DNA of 64,000 nucleotides from Bradyrhizobium agreste (lineage in GTDB: Bacteria > Pseudomonadota > Alphaproteobacteria > Rhizobiales > Xanthobacteraceae): positions 1-64,000 of the forward strand of contig NZ_JACCHP010000004.1 in NCBI RefSeq assembly GCF_016031625.1, given 5' to 3'. The notes under the pieces are model-generated. The model had not been told where the DNA came from and searched no databases. It saw only the letters and a list, made by a program, of their open reading frames with translations. The position numbers and the translations under genes are program-made. The stretch's first letter is position 1; each line of letters opens with the position of its first letter. Below, one piece after another: positions 40,743 through 48,803 of the stretch.

Positions 40743-41018
40743 ATGCTTGCCGACATTCAAACCGACGACCTCACCGAGGTCGTGCGCTACGCACTGGAGA
40801 CGACCCGCGCGACGACGGCCTGCCCGTTCCATTGGGACGTGATCATCCGCATCGGCGATGACGCCGCCGAGAGTCACGCCTTCGAGCGGGCCAAGCGAAT
40901 CGTCAGATGCGACGGCACGGAATGGGACAAGGAGGCTCTCAGGGCCGAGCTCGGCCGCCAGCTCGGCGCAGCCGCCGACGGCCGCTGTCCGAAGTGCGAT
41001 CCGGCCTCGTGCATCTAG
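40743..41018 (+). CDS. small hypothetical protein (91 aa)
   Basis: From the ATG at 40743, with AGGAGA 7 bases upstream, the product is a soluble 91-residue protein. It begins MLADIQTDDLTEVVRYALET, contains FHWDVIIRIGDD, and ends with a short cysteine cluster, CPKCDPASCI, which could bind metal. The open frame upstream is noncoding in character. No family name known. Confidence 0.6.
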   Translation: MLADIQTDDLTEVVRYALETTRATTACPFHWDVIIRIGDDAAESHAFERAKRIVRCDGTEWDKEALRAELGRQLGAAADGRCPKCDPASCI

Positions 41019-41131
41019 TCTTGCACCTAACGCGCCGCGACTTGCAGGATTTTGCGGCGGCACCGCGCGCCGGCGACGAGCCAGTGCAGATCGACCCCGC
41101 TCCGGCGACTAAACTTGTATGAAGGCCGCAG

Positions 41132-41368
41132 ATGGAATTGGCACCAAGCCTGAACGACGCGCGTCGTGCATCAGAGGTCAGAATTCCCGTGAAAGTGACA
41201 AAGCCGATCGCCTCCATCATGCGCGGGAGATCCAAGACGGATAGTCCGTCGCCGGACGGGGACGACGACCGTCAGCTGCCGTCATCGGCCGAGAGGCGTC
41301 AGGTCGTCGACGAGTACGCCGAAAACCTGCGGAAGATCATCCGAAGACTGCTTGGCAGGCTGAACTGA
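41132..41368 (+). CDS. small basic hypothetical protein (78 aa)
   Basis: A soluble, strongly charged 78-residue frame with a C-terminal amphipathic basic helix (VVDEYAENLRKIIRRLLGRL). AAGG lies 8-9 bases before the ATG. There is no recognisable domain. Composition is plausible but the support is limited to frame, ribosome binding site and the helix. Confidence 0.35.
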   Translation: MELAPSLNDARRASEVRIPVKVTKPIASIMRGRSKTDSPSPDGDDDRQLPSSAERRQVVDEYAENLRKIIRRLLGRLN

Positions 41369-41606
41369 GCGCGTCAACCAGATCCAATTGCTTAGCATGG
41401 ATTTCCAAACTGGGAGGCAGTTCTCCCGGGGATCGCCTCCGAACAACGAGGAGCTTGCGCGCCTAAGTTCGCGGTTCATCGAAGATCAGATGCATCTCGA
41501 AATAACTCGCATTCGATCCGGCCCCGACTGCCGAAGTAAACCTCTGTATATTCCAGGTTCCGCAAGTCCTGTGTTAAAGGTGCGCCTTTGATTTTACGGA
41601 GGGCGT

Positions 41607-41798
41607 ATGAAAAAGTCCGACGTAACATGTCCGGAGTGCGGGGCGGGCTTTCGACGTCTTGAATTGCAGTTGGGACCCGGCACCACCGGCGAATACCGCT
41701 GCCCTGTCTGTCATGAGGTCTTGGAGGAGTTTGAGGGCAACGCGCTAGTCGCCTATCGCATGACTATACAGCCGTCGATTAAAGGCATTCGAGATTAG
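41607..41798 (+). CDS. small zinc-ribbon protein (63 aa)
   Basis: Two CxxC pairs (CPEC at 8-11 and CPVC at 32-35) separated by about 20 residues make a classical zinc ribbon. The strong GGAGGG ribosome binding site is 5 bases before the ATG. The C-terminus after the ribbon (NALVAYRMTIQPSIKGIRD) is short and has no domain. Such MJ0042-like ribbons are common in alphaproteobacteria, with unknown roles. Confidence 0.6.
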   Translation: MKKSDVTCPECGAGFRRLELQLGPGTTGEYRCPVCHEVLEEFEGNALVAYRMTIQPSIKGIRD

Positions 41799-41882
41799 GG
41801 TCGTCTCAGTGAGTGGCTTAACCGATCTTGGTGCGACTCGCACTGAATCGGACGAAGCATCCGATTCAAGGCGATAGAGCGC

Positions 41883-43172
41883 CTAGCTAAAAAGCCAGGC
41901 GACGGTGAATATGAGGCAGCCTGCACAAGCTCCGACGATGGTACCGTTCATGCGAATATATTGGAGGTCGCTTCCGACAACCAGTTCAAGGCGATCGGAA
42001 AGGGTAGCCGTATCCCAGTTTCGCACGACCTCCGCGAAGAAAGAGCCGATCTCGCTGCGCCACGCGATGACGGAATCAGCCAAGTGCTCCATCACTTCAT
42101 CAATGTGCCGCTGCATCACAGTGTCAGTCGCCAGCGCCTCAGCTACGATCGAGATGGGCTTTTCGAGCCCTCGTCGAAGACGCGATGATGGTTGCGCCAA
42201 GTCGTCGAGCGTCGCCTGGCAGAGCTCGTCCCAAACCGATCTAACCCAAGCCTGCGCCTCGGGATGCGCCAGCAGACGCCTCACGCCCTCATTTATTTTT
42301 TCGCGTTGCTCCGGCGAATCAAGCATGTCGTCGATTGTCGAGGCGAGCGCCTCGCGAAACCTCGAGGAGATTTCGCTGTCCGGCTGAGACAAGCCGTCGA
42401 ACAACTCCGTGACACCATTGATTATGGCGGCTGCAATCCGGCGATCGATGGCCTTCGGGATCCACCAGCGGCTGCGCGCGGCCACCAGCTTTTCGATTTG
42501 GTCGCGGTTCTTCTCGAGCCGGTCGCTCGCGACCTCGCTGATACGTTCGAACAGAGCATTTGCCTCGTCGCTCGCCGTGAGAAGACGAAAGCCGCGTGCA
42601 ATCATCGGCGCGAAATCCGCCTGACGAAGCTGGTCGCTCAAAATCCGCTGCACGAAGTCATGAAAATCCGGGTTTCGTAGCGAGTGGATGAGATAAGGCA
42701 GCATTGCCGTGATCGAGTCTGCGATCAGGGGTGCAGTGCTTGGGGCCGCGAGCCAGGCCGCAAAACGTGCCCCAACCCTCATTTGGCGCAGCTTCGGCAG
42801 AAGCACATCCCGCGTCAGAAAATTGCGTTCGATGAAATGCCCGATGGTGCGGCCGATCCTGTCCTTGTTGTTTGGAATGATCGCGGTATGCGGAACAGGG
42901 AGTCCCAGCGGATGGCGAAAGAGCGCCGTTACGGCGAACCAATCGGCGATACCACCGACCATGCCCGCCTCCGCACCGGATTGGATCAGCAGCGTCCCGA
43001 AGCCGGGCGCTGGAACCAACCTTGTCAGAACGAATATACCCCCCATGCCGGCGAGCAAGGTGCTGGCAACGATCCGGTTTCGTCTTAAGCGGTTGCGTGC
43101 CGCCCCGTCGGATTCGCTTGTCAATAGTGGGAGCGGGTTGCGCGGCGATGCCGGTGCGTACTCTGGAGACAT
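41883..43172 (-). CDS. DUF445-family membrane protein
   Basis: A 429-residue protein. The N-terminal helix (VASTLLAGMGGIFVLTRLV) is followed by the DUF445 hallmark AGMVGGIADWFAVTALFRHP and IIPNNKDRIGRTIGHFIERNFL. A long helical cytoplasmic or periplasmic region of about 280 residues and a C-terminal membrane helix (TIVGACAGCLIFTVAWLF) complete it. DUF445 (YjiN-like) proteins have no defined function. It diverges from the HMA-like gene, with 98 bases between starts. Confidence 0.85.
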   Translation of the reverse strand: MSPEYAPASPRNPLPLLTSESDGAARNRLRRNRIVASTLLAGMGGIFVLTRLVPAPGFGTLLIQSGAEAGMVGGIADWFAVTALFRHPLGLPVPHTAIIPNNKDRIGRTIGHFIERNFLTRDVLLPKLRQMRVGARFAAWLAAPSTAPLIADSITAMLPYLIHSLRNPDFHDFVQRILSDQLRQADFAPMIARGFRLLTASDEANALFERISEVASDRLEKNRDQIEKLVAARSRWWIPKAIDRRIAAAIINGVTELFDGLSQPDSEISSRFREALASTIDDMLDSPEQREKINEGVRRLLAHPEAQAWVRSVWDELCQATLDDLAQPSSRLRRGLEKPISIVAEALATDTVMQRHIDEVMEHLADSVIAWRSEIGSFFAEVVRNWDTATLSDRLELVVGSDLQYIRMNGTIVGACAGCLIFTVAWLFS

Positions 43173-43270
43173 TTGGCTCTCGCTTCGGTGCTGTCTTCGT
43201 CACCCCCTGCATGTATGATCGGCGCTCTTGAGCTGCACCTGGACACAATTGAACCGAGTGGAGGCGCGAG

Positions 43271-43882
43271 ATGACCCCAATTGCGACCATCCAGCATCAG
43301 ATCCCGGGACGGCTGCGCCTTCGAATTTCAGCGCGTCGCGGGGACGTCTCGTTCTTCCAAGGCATAGTCCAGGCGCTCTCACAGCTTCCCGGCGTCGACA
43401 AACTCGACGCGATTCCCCTCACCGGAAGCATCATTATTCGTCACTCTGGACCGGCACAGCCGATTGCCGCGGCGGCCACCGAACAAGGGCTTTTCGAAAT
43501 CGGACCAGAGGAGCCCAAAGACGCTCCAGCTCCCTCCAGTCGCCGACGGCCCTATGCCGGATTGCGCAGCACAGCCGCCACGGGATTGAGCGGATTGGCA
43601 CTATTCCAGGTCGCAAGGGGTCAGCTGACCGGCAATGCTGCCGAGAATTTCTGGAACGCGTATGGCGCGCAGCGGATTCTCGGTCGTCCAGAGATCGCAG
43701 CGGGATTTATGCTGCTGGGCCTTGCTCAAGTGCTAAGGGGCCAGCTGCTCGGGTCGGCTTCCTCGCTTTTTTTCTATTCCCTGATCACGCGTCAGCTGGG
43801 CTCAGTTGATCGCGGCGCGACCGTATCCGACGACTCCGGGGTGACGCTCCCGAGCGTATCGGGCGATCAGCAGACCGGCTAG
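43271..43882 (+). CDS. HMA-like domain protein with membrane-associated C-terminus
   Basis: A 203-residue protein. Residues 1-60 form a ferredoxin-like, heavy-metal-associated-type fold (IQHQIPGRLRLRI, then LPGVDKLDAIPLTGSIIIRH) without the CxxC metal motif. After a proline-rich linker comes a region with small-residue-rich hydrophobic segments (TAATGLSGLALFQVARGQL, GFMLLGLAQVLRGQLLGSASSLFFYS) that may insert in or lie on the membrane. It resembles the HMA_2 (PF19991-type) proteins found beside P-type ATPases. Its partner is probably the ATPase on the opposite strand nearby. Codon use is less GC-biased than in the flanking core genes. Confidence 0.65.
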   Translation: MTPIATIQHQIPGRLRLRISARRGDVSFFQGIVQALSQLPGVDKLDAIPLTGSIIIRHSGPAQPIAAAATEQGLFEIGPEEPKDAPAPSSRRRPYAGLRSTAATGLSGLALFQVARGQLTGNAAENFWNAYGAQRILGRPEIAAGFMLLGLAQVLRGQLLGSASSLFFYSLITRQLGSVDRGATVSDDSGVTLPSVSGDQQTG

Positions 43883-44063
43883 CCAGGATTGTCGGAGTTT
43901 CGGCATCCAAGCGTGCTGCATTGGCACGTCCAGGTTCCCGCTTGGGGAGAACGTTGCGGGAATATGAAAAAGACAGACTTAGTGTCACATTAGCTTCGTC
44001 AAACCGGGTGCAGTGTCCGCCCCATCAGCGTGGCGACCCAACGCTGGTTAAGGACTGCGGATC

Positions 44064-44552
44064 ATGCACGCACAAACCCGGGCCTTTGTGGTCCATCGCA
44101 CACCAACACGCATTCGAATAAAGATACCGCAGCGACAGCGGCAACGGGCCTATTTCGCCGCTGTTGAGCGGGTTCTCATCGAGCACCCCGATGTTGTCCG
44201 CGTCCACTCAAATCCCCTCACGGCCGGGGTGATCATCGAGTGTCGGCAAGGATTCGATCTGACGGCACAACACTGCCGGTTTCTCGGATTGCAAATGCTC
44301 GAAACAAACGGCGCATTGCCGACGAGCGCTTGTCCGGCCCCCATGGCGCAGCCGAATGATAGAATTGACGACCTGCTGCCCACACTCACTCTCGCCTCGG
44401 GGGCGCTCAAGCTCATTGTGGCGGTCATCACCAAGCAGGTCGGTGTACAATTGATTGAATGGGCCATCGACGCCATTGTTCAAGCTGCAAGGCATGAGTC
44501 TCGACGACGCGCTATAGGTCGCCAGACGCTCCTCGTTACACCTTCGGAATAG
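44064..44552 (+). CDS. HMA-like domain protein (second copy)
   Basis: A 162-residue protein whose first 75 residues repeat the same fold as the upstream gene: FVVHRTPTRIRIKIPQRQ, then HPDVVRVHSNPLTAGVIIEC. It again lacks CxxC. The C-terminal part carries a hydrophobic helix (LTLASGALKLIVAVITKQVG). AAGGA precedes the ATG by about 10 bases. Its 3' end overlaps that of the convergent P-type ATPase gene by 17 bases. Confidence 0.6.
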   Translation: MHAQTRAFVVHRTPTRIRIKIPQRQRQRAYFAAVERVLIEHPDVVRVHSNPLTAGVIIECRQGFDLTAQHCRFLGLQMLETNGALPTSACPAPMAQPNDRIDDLLPTLTLASGALKLIVAVITKQVGVQLIEWAIDAIVQAARHESRRRAIGRQTLLVTPSE

Positions 44553-47500
44553 GCAGCGACATAGTCACGCCCCATTGCGAGTCCGGTCGTCTAGCGCCCT
44601 CGCATGAGGTCTCAGAACGACCCTCGACGTCAGGCCTGCGGAAGTGCAGCCGGTTCAGCTCAGAGGACGGCCCAGAGCTACGCATCTGCGCTATTGCGCT
44701 GGGCAATACTCCGCCCGCAATCATGACACCGGCATCCAGCAAGCCGAGCGGCGCAACGTTAAGCGCGTTACGCACGCCCGGCACAAGCATAGCCGCGATT
44801 TGCGCGGCGACCGAGCCGGAAATGATCTGCACCAAACGTGACTCCGCCCAGAGCTGAGCTGGCCTGAATTTGCTTGGCCTGGACGAGCGATAATTAAGAG
44901 TGTGCAGAAGTTGGCCCACGGCCAGACTGCCAAAAGCCATTGTTCTGCCTTCGGGCGAATTGAAACCGTGGCGCATTGCACCGAAGGCAGCCGTCCCGAA
45001 CGCGCTTGCCGTGAGCACGGCGGCTTCGCTGCCGAGGCGGGACAAATGGTCGGACCGGATTATCCGTTCATCCGCAGCGCGCGGTCCGCGCTCCATGACG
45101 TCGGGATCGACAGACTCCATAGCGAGACCGATCGCGGGAAGGACGTCGGAGATGAGATTGATCCACAGGAGCTGAATCGGCGAGAGCATCTCGCCAAAAC
45201 CGACAGCGGCTCCCGCCAGCATCAGCAGGATCTCGCTCGTGTTGCTGCTGATGATGTAGTGAACCGCATTGCGGATACTGGTATAGGTGCCACGGCCACG
45301 CGCGATGGCGAGCGGCAATGACGCAAGATCGTCATTCGCAAAAAAGATGTCGGCGACTTCCCGTGCTGCCGCATCTCCATTTCGTCCCATCGCCATGCCA
45401 ACGTCAGCCGCACGCAGCGCCGGGCTATCATTGATGCCATCCCCGATCATCGCCACCACGGAGCCCGCCTCCTGAAGGGCACGCACGATCTGAAGCTTCT
45501 GTCCGGGACTGATTCGTGCGAACGCATGCGCCTCGCGCGCCTTGGCAGCGAGCTCGAGAGGCGCTACGTGGTCGAGGCCTGCCGTATCGATAATCTTGAC
45601 CCGACCATCTGAACTAAGGCCGATTCGTTCCGCCACTGCGCGCGCTGTCGTACTCTGATCGCCAGTCAGCATGATGGTCTGGATGCCAGCGTGATGCAGC
45701 TTCTGCATCAGCGCGGGAAGGCCGGACCGCACCGGATCGGCAAGACCGACAAGACCGCTCCATATCAGTTCTTCTGTTTGTATCTCGCCTGCCTCAAGAT
45801 CGGCGCCAGGCACCTGCAATTCACGGTACGCCATTCCCAGCACCCGAAGTGCCTGCTCAGCCATCTTGGCATTTTGAGCTTCGATCTGAGCGCGCCGTGC
45901 CGCGGTGAGAATTTGCCGAGTACCGTCAGGCAATGCTTCGAACGCGCAACGTGCCAACACCTCGCCGGGGCTGCCCTTCACCGCGATCAAGACGCGAGCT
46001 TCGTCAGCATGCGTCGTCGCCATGAACCTATAGGCCTCGGTGCGATGCTGAATCGACCGCCTTACGTAGCGGCGCCGCAGCTCGCTCACATCAATATCGT
46101 GATCGAGTGCTGCCTGAACGAGCGCAATTTCAGTAGCTGAGCCGCTGAGCTGCGTCTGCCCGTCGCGCTCCTCGACCTCGGTCTCGCTGCAAAGAGCTCC
46201 GACCAACAGCAGCATACGAAGACGGCGGTCCTGCTCCGGTCGGGCAACCAGCCCGCTCTGGTCCACCAGGCCGTTCTCCTGTCGGCCGCAGACGCGGTCA
46301 CCGATAGCGACGGCTTCCAATGACATGGAGCCGTGGGTCAGCGTCCCCGTTTTGTCGAAGCACACGACGTCGACGGAGGCCAGAGTCTCCAGCGCTTCGA
46401 GCCGTCTGACCAGAATTCCCTGCCGCCGCATTTCCTCGACGCCGAGTGCGAGCGTCGTCGTGGCAACCATCGGCAATCCTTCCGGAACCGCCGCGACCGC
46501 TACGGATAGCGATGAACGTACCAGCTGGAGGAGCGCCAGCCCACGCAACCAACCGACACCGAATACCGCAGCGCTTGCCGCCAGTGTGGCCCAGACGAGT
46601 TGTTCTCCGAGCTCGCCGAGATGTCGTTGCATCGGAGTTTCGGGTGTATTGGTTGCGCCGACCAGCCGCTGGATGCGTCCGAGCTGACTTCTCGCCCCAG
46701 TCGCCACAACGACAAACGTTCCACTCCCGCCTGTCACAATGGTCCCCCGATGGACCATGTTCGTCCGGTCAGCGAGCGCCGCCGTGTGAGGGACAGTTTC
46801 GACTGATTTCACGACCGGCAAGCTCTCCCCAGTGAGAGCAGCCTCGCTGACAGTGAGCGCGCGGGCGCTTACGAGTCTGCCGTCGGCGGGAACAACGGTC
46901 CCGCGCCGGAGAAGGACGAGATCGCCAGGGACGAGCAGGTCGGCGCGTACATCCATCTCTGCCCCCTCGCGCACCACGCGCGCGGTCAGCGAGGCGGGGG
47001 CTCCGAGGCTCCGGATGGTCTGTTCAGCCTGATTTTCAGTTGTAAACCCGATAGCGGCATTGAGTGCCACGACAGCCATGATAGCCCCGGCCTCAAGCAA
47101 CGTCCCGGTCACGACCGAAACCACGGCGACCCCGGCCAAGAGTGCCACTGGCATGCTCTGAAACTGATCGAGAAAAATACTGAGCTCCGAGCGCTGATGC
47201 AGCAGCGGGATCGAATTACCAAGCCCTTGAGCAAGTCGTTCGGATACTCGCGCGTTCGACAGGCCGTCCGAACAGGAGGTGTCGAGTTCGGACGCGATGG
47301 CTCCCGTCTCAATCGTATGCCACGGGAGCTCGGCCGGATCGTCAACGGCGGGCGTGATCTCCCCCAGAAGCAGTCCGCTTATCCGTTGGACGAGCTGATC
47401 GATCGAGACCGAGTCCTCGTAATGGATGAGGATGTTGCCAGTGAGCGCGTTGGCCGAGACATCATGGATGCCAGGTACCCCTGCGAATCCTCGCTCCAGC

Positions 47501-47664
47501 AGGCTCGCAATTGCCGGCGCGCCACGCATGCCTTCGATCTTCAGCCGAACTCGTCCGGCCACCGCCGTGTGCAGCGGCACAATCGCGATGGGTATTTGGG
47601 CTCGTGCATTCCGCGACGACAGCGGAACGATCGCGCTTTTGTTTGATGGAGCAACGAGACTCAT
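44536..47664 (-). CDS. P2-type cation-transporting ATPase with N-terminal HMA-like module
   Basis: A 1042-residue ion pump. Residues about 27-84 are an HMA-like module (VPLHTAVAGRVRLKI ... SANALTGNILIHY) without CxxC. Then comes a cation-ATPase N-domain, and the actuator with TGES. M4 has PEGLP (E395), followed by the phosphorylation site CFDKTGT (D437) and GDGINDSPAL. M5/M6 have N808/E811 (SSNTSEILL) and N836/D840 (LLWINLISDVLP). These are the Ca2+ ligand positions of SERCA-type pumps, so Ca2+ or another hard divalent cation is predicted rather than Cu/Zn. The ATG at 47664 has GAGGA upstream; an earlier ATG at 47718 lacks support. It is probably co-transcribed with the DUF5132 gene 96 bases upstream. 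Confidence 0.88.
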   Translation of the reverse strand: MSLVAPSNKSAIVPLSSRNARAQIPIAIVPLHTAVAGRVRLKIEGMRGAPAIASLLERGFAGVPGIHDVSANALTGNILIHYEDSVSIDQLVQRISGLLLGEITPAVDDPAELPWHTIETGAIASELDTSCSDGLSNARVSERLAQGLGNSIPLLHQRSELSIFLDQFQSMPVALLAGVAVVSVVTGTLLEAGAIMAVVALNAAIGFTTENQAEQTIRSLGAPASLTARVVREGAEMDVRADLLVPGDLVLLRRGTVVPADGRLVSARALTVSEAALTGESLPVVKSVETVPHTAALADRTNMVHRGTIVTGGSGTFVVVATGARSQLGRIQRLVGATNTPETPMQRHLGELGEQLVWATLAASAAVFGVGWLRGLALLQLVRSSLSVAVAAVPEGLPMVATTTLALGVEEMRRQGILVRRLEALETLASVDVVCFDKTGTLTHGSMSLEAVAIGDRVCGRQENGLVDQSGLVARPEQDRRLRMLLLVGALCSETEVEERDGQTQLSGSATEIALVQAALDHDIDVSELRRRYVRRSIQHRTEAYRFMATTHADEARVLIAVKGSPGEVLARCAFEALPDGTRQILTAARRAQIEAQNAKMAEQALRVLGMAYRELQVPGADLEAGEIQTEELIWSGLVGLADPVRSGLPALMQKLHHAGIQTIMLTGDQSTTARAVAERIGLSSDGRVKIIDTAGLDHVAPLELAAKAREAHAFARISPGQKLQIVRALQEAGSVVAMIGDGINDSPALRAADVGMAMGRNGDAAAREVADIFFANDDLASLPLAIARGRGTYTSIRNAVHYIISSNTSEILLMLAGAAVGFGEMLSPIQLLWINLISDVLPAIGLAMESVDPDVMERGPRAADERIIRSDHLSRLGSEAAVLTASAFGTAAFGAMRHGFNSPEGRTMAFGSLAVGQLLHTLNYRSSRPSKFRPAQLWAESRLVQIISGSVAAQIAAMLVPGVRNALNVAPLGLLDAGVMIAGGVLPSAIAQMRSSGPSSELNRLHFRRPDVEGRSETSCEGARRPDSQWGVTMSLPIPKV

Positions 47665-47760
47665 CGTCCTCGGACCCGTAGCGTGCCGAGTGACACAACC
47701 CCATTGCGCCGCGATCAAATCGCTGCACGCAATTTGGCCGAGATTAATTTGGTTTGAAAG

Positions 47761-48054
47761 CTACGTGCCCTGGTGAGCAGGTTCCGCCTTTCTCGGTCTT
47801 TTCGATTTTTCCTCTTGCTCGGCTTGTTCGGCAAGCTCAGACCGAGCCTCGGCCAGCACATCGCCGGTTTGCTCGTTGAGCTCCGCCAATGCGACCCGAC
47901 CTTGATCATAAGCGACGAGCCCGGCCTTAATGACCGTTTTTGCGATCGGCCTGAGCACGGGGATAAGTGCCGGCGCCACGACTCCCGCGCCGATACCTAT
48001 GGCCAGCCCAGTGACGATATTACCACCCTTGAAGATGTCCTCGAAAAAAGCCAT
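47761..48054 (-). CDS. DUF5132-family small membrane protein
   Basis: A 97-residue protein: MAFFEDIFKGGNIVTGLAIG, a glycine/alanine/proline-rich membrane segment (IGIGAGVVAPALIPVLRPIA), then an amphipathic helical and charged tail. This is the typical form of DUF5132. The ribosome binding site AAAGGAGG is very strong. The gene heads the minus-strand transcript that continues into the P-type ATPase. The longer open frame from 48114 is not needed. Confidence 0.75.
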   Translation of the reverse strand: MAFFEDIFKGGNIVTGLAIGIGAGVVAPALIPVLRPIAKTVIKAGLVAYDQGRVALAELNEQTGDVLAEARSELAEQAEQEEKSKRPRKAEPAHQGT

Positions 48055-48482
48055 GGGGGTCCTCCTTTCACTGGCTGCATCGCCAGCGCACCTGCCCTCA
48101 GCTAACGTCAACAAGACGTCCGGGGCGAAGTTGCTGTGGGGTGCTGAGATTTGCGCTCCCTGCCGTCAGAATCAAGGCTGATAATTTTGGCAAGAGACCT
48201 GCCGTTTCGCAGGAGACGCGCGGCCGAGGCGCGCTCAACCGGTGAGGCTCGTGCGAACGTTGTTTGTAGTTGAATGCGCGCAACCTGAGTTGCGGAGCGG
48301 GTTGGCCATCTAGCAAAGCGCAGATGCTCCGAGCATTCAGCGACGAACAGTTCGCTTTGCGCCACTGAATACATGCGTCGCTTGACTCGATTCCGGATCG
48401 ACCGAAGCTCCATTTCCAAACAAGTAAAAAAAAACTGGCAGGAATGGAGCTGCTTCCCTGACGAACTCAACAGCTTGAGCGC
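48055..48482. other. 428-base intergenic region between the DUF5132 gene and tRNA-Gln
   Basis: Probably contains the promoter for DUF5132/ATPase on the minus strand. I see no convincing sigma-70, FixK or repeat motif and no gene; frames reaching from here into the tRNA are not protein-like. The base composition is noticeably less GC-rich, with a run of A's near 48426. Confidence 0.4.
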
Positions 48483-48557
48483 TGGCTGGGGCGGGAGGGA
48501 TCGAACCTCCGAATGGCGGAATCAAAATCCGCTGCCTTACCGCTTGGCTACGCCCCA
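48483..48557 (-). tRNA. tRNA-Gln (anticodon UUG)
   Basis: On the minus strand the sequence folds as a cloverleaf: acceptor TGGGGCG paired with CGCCCCA, D-loop AGCCAAGCGGTAAGGCA, anticodon arm CGGATTTTGATTCCG with TTG at the anticodon, T-arm GGAGGTTCGATCCTCC, and encoded CCA. The 3' end faces the lower-GC block at 40-48 kb. Confidence 0.95.
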
Positions 48558-48803
48558 ACAGACGACGAACGGGACGGGTATAACCGGCACCCGCAGATTC
48601 CCGTCGGTCGCAGCCGGTCTATAGGGAGCGGCGCGGCATTTCAACCGCCTGGAGGGGCAAAAAGGGCCGGGCGGCTGGCGGCCGACACTCTATTCTGGGC
48701 CCCCATTGCCCCCCGTTCCGGCCAGACCATCGGCGTTCCGGCAGTTGAGACTGCTCCCGTTTCATGGGAATACGGCGCCAATAATTGTCCTCGGGAGTGA
48801 GCC

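Noticed and set aside
41388..41591. Possible 67-residue plus-strand gene
   Set aside because: No good ribosome binding site, uneven composition and no recognisable motif.
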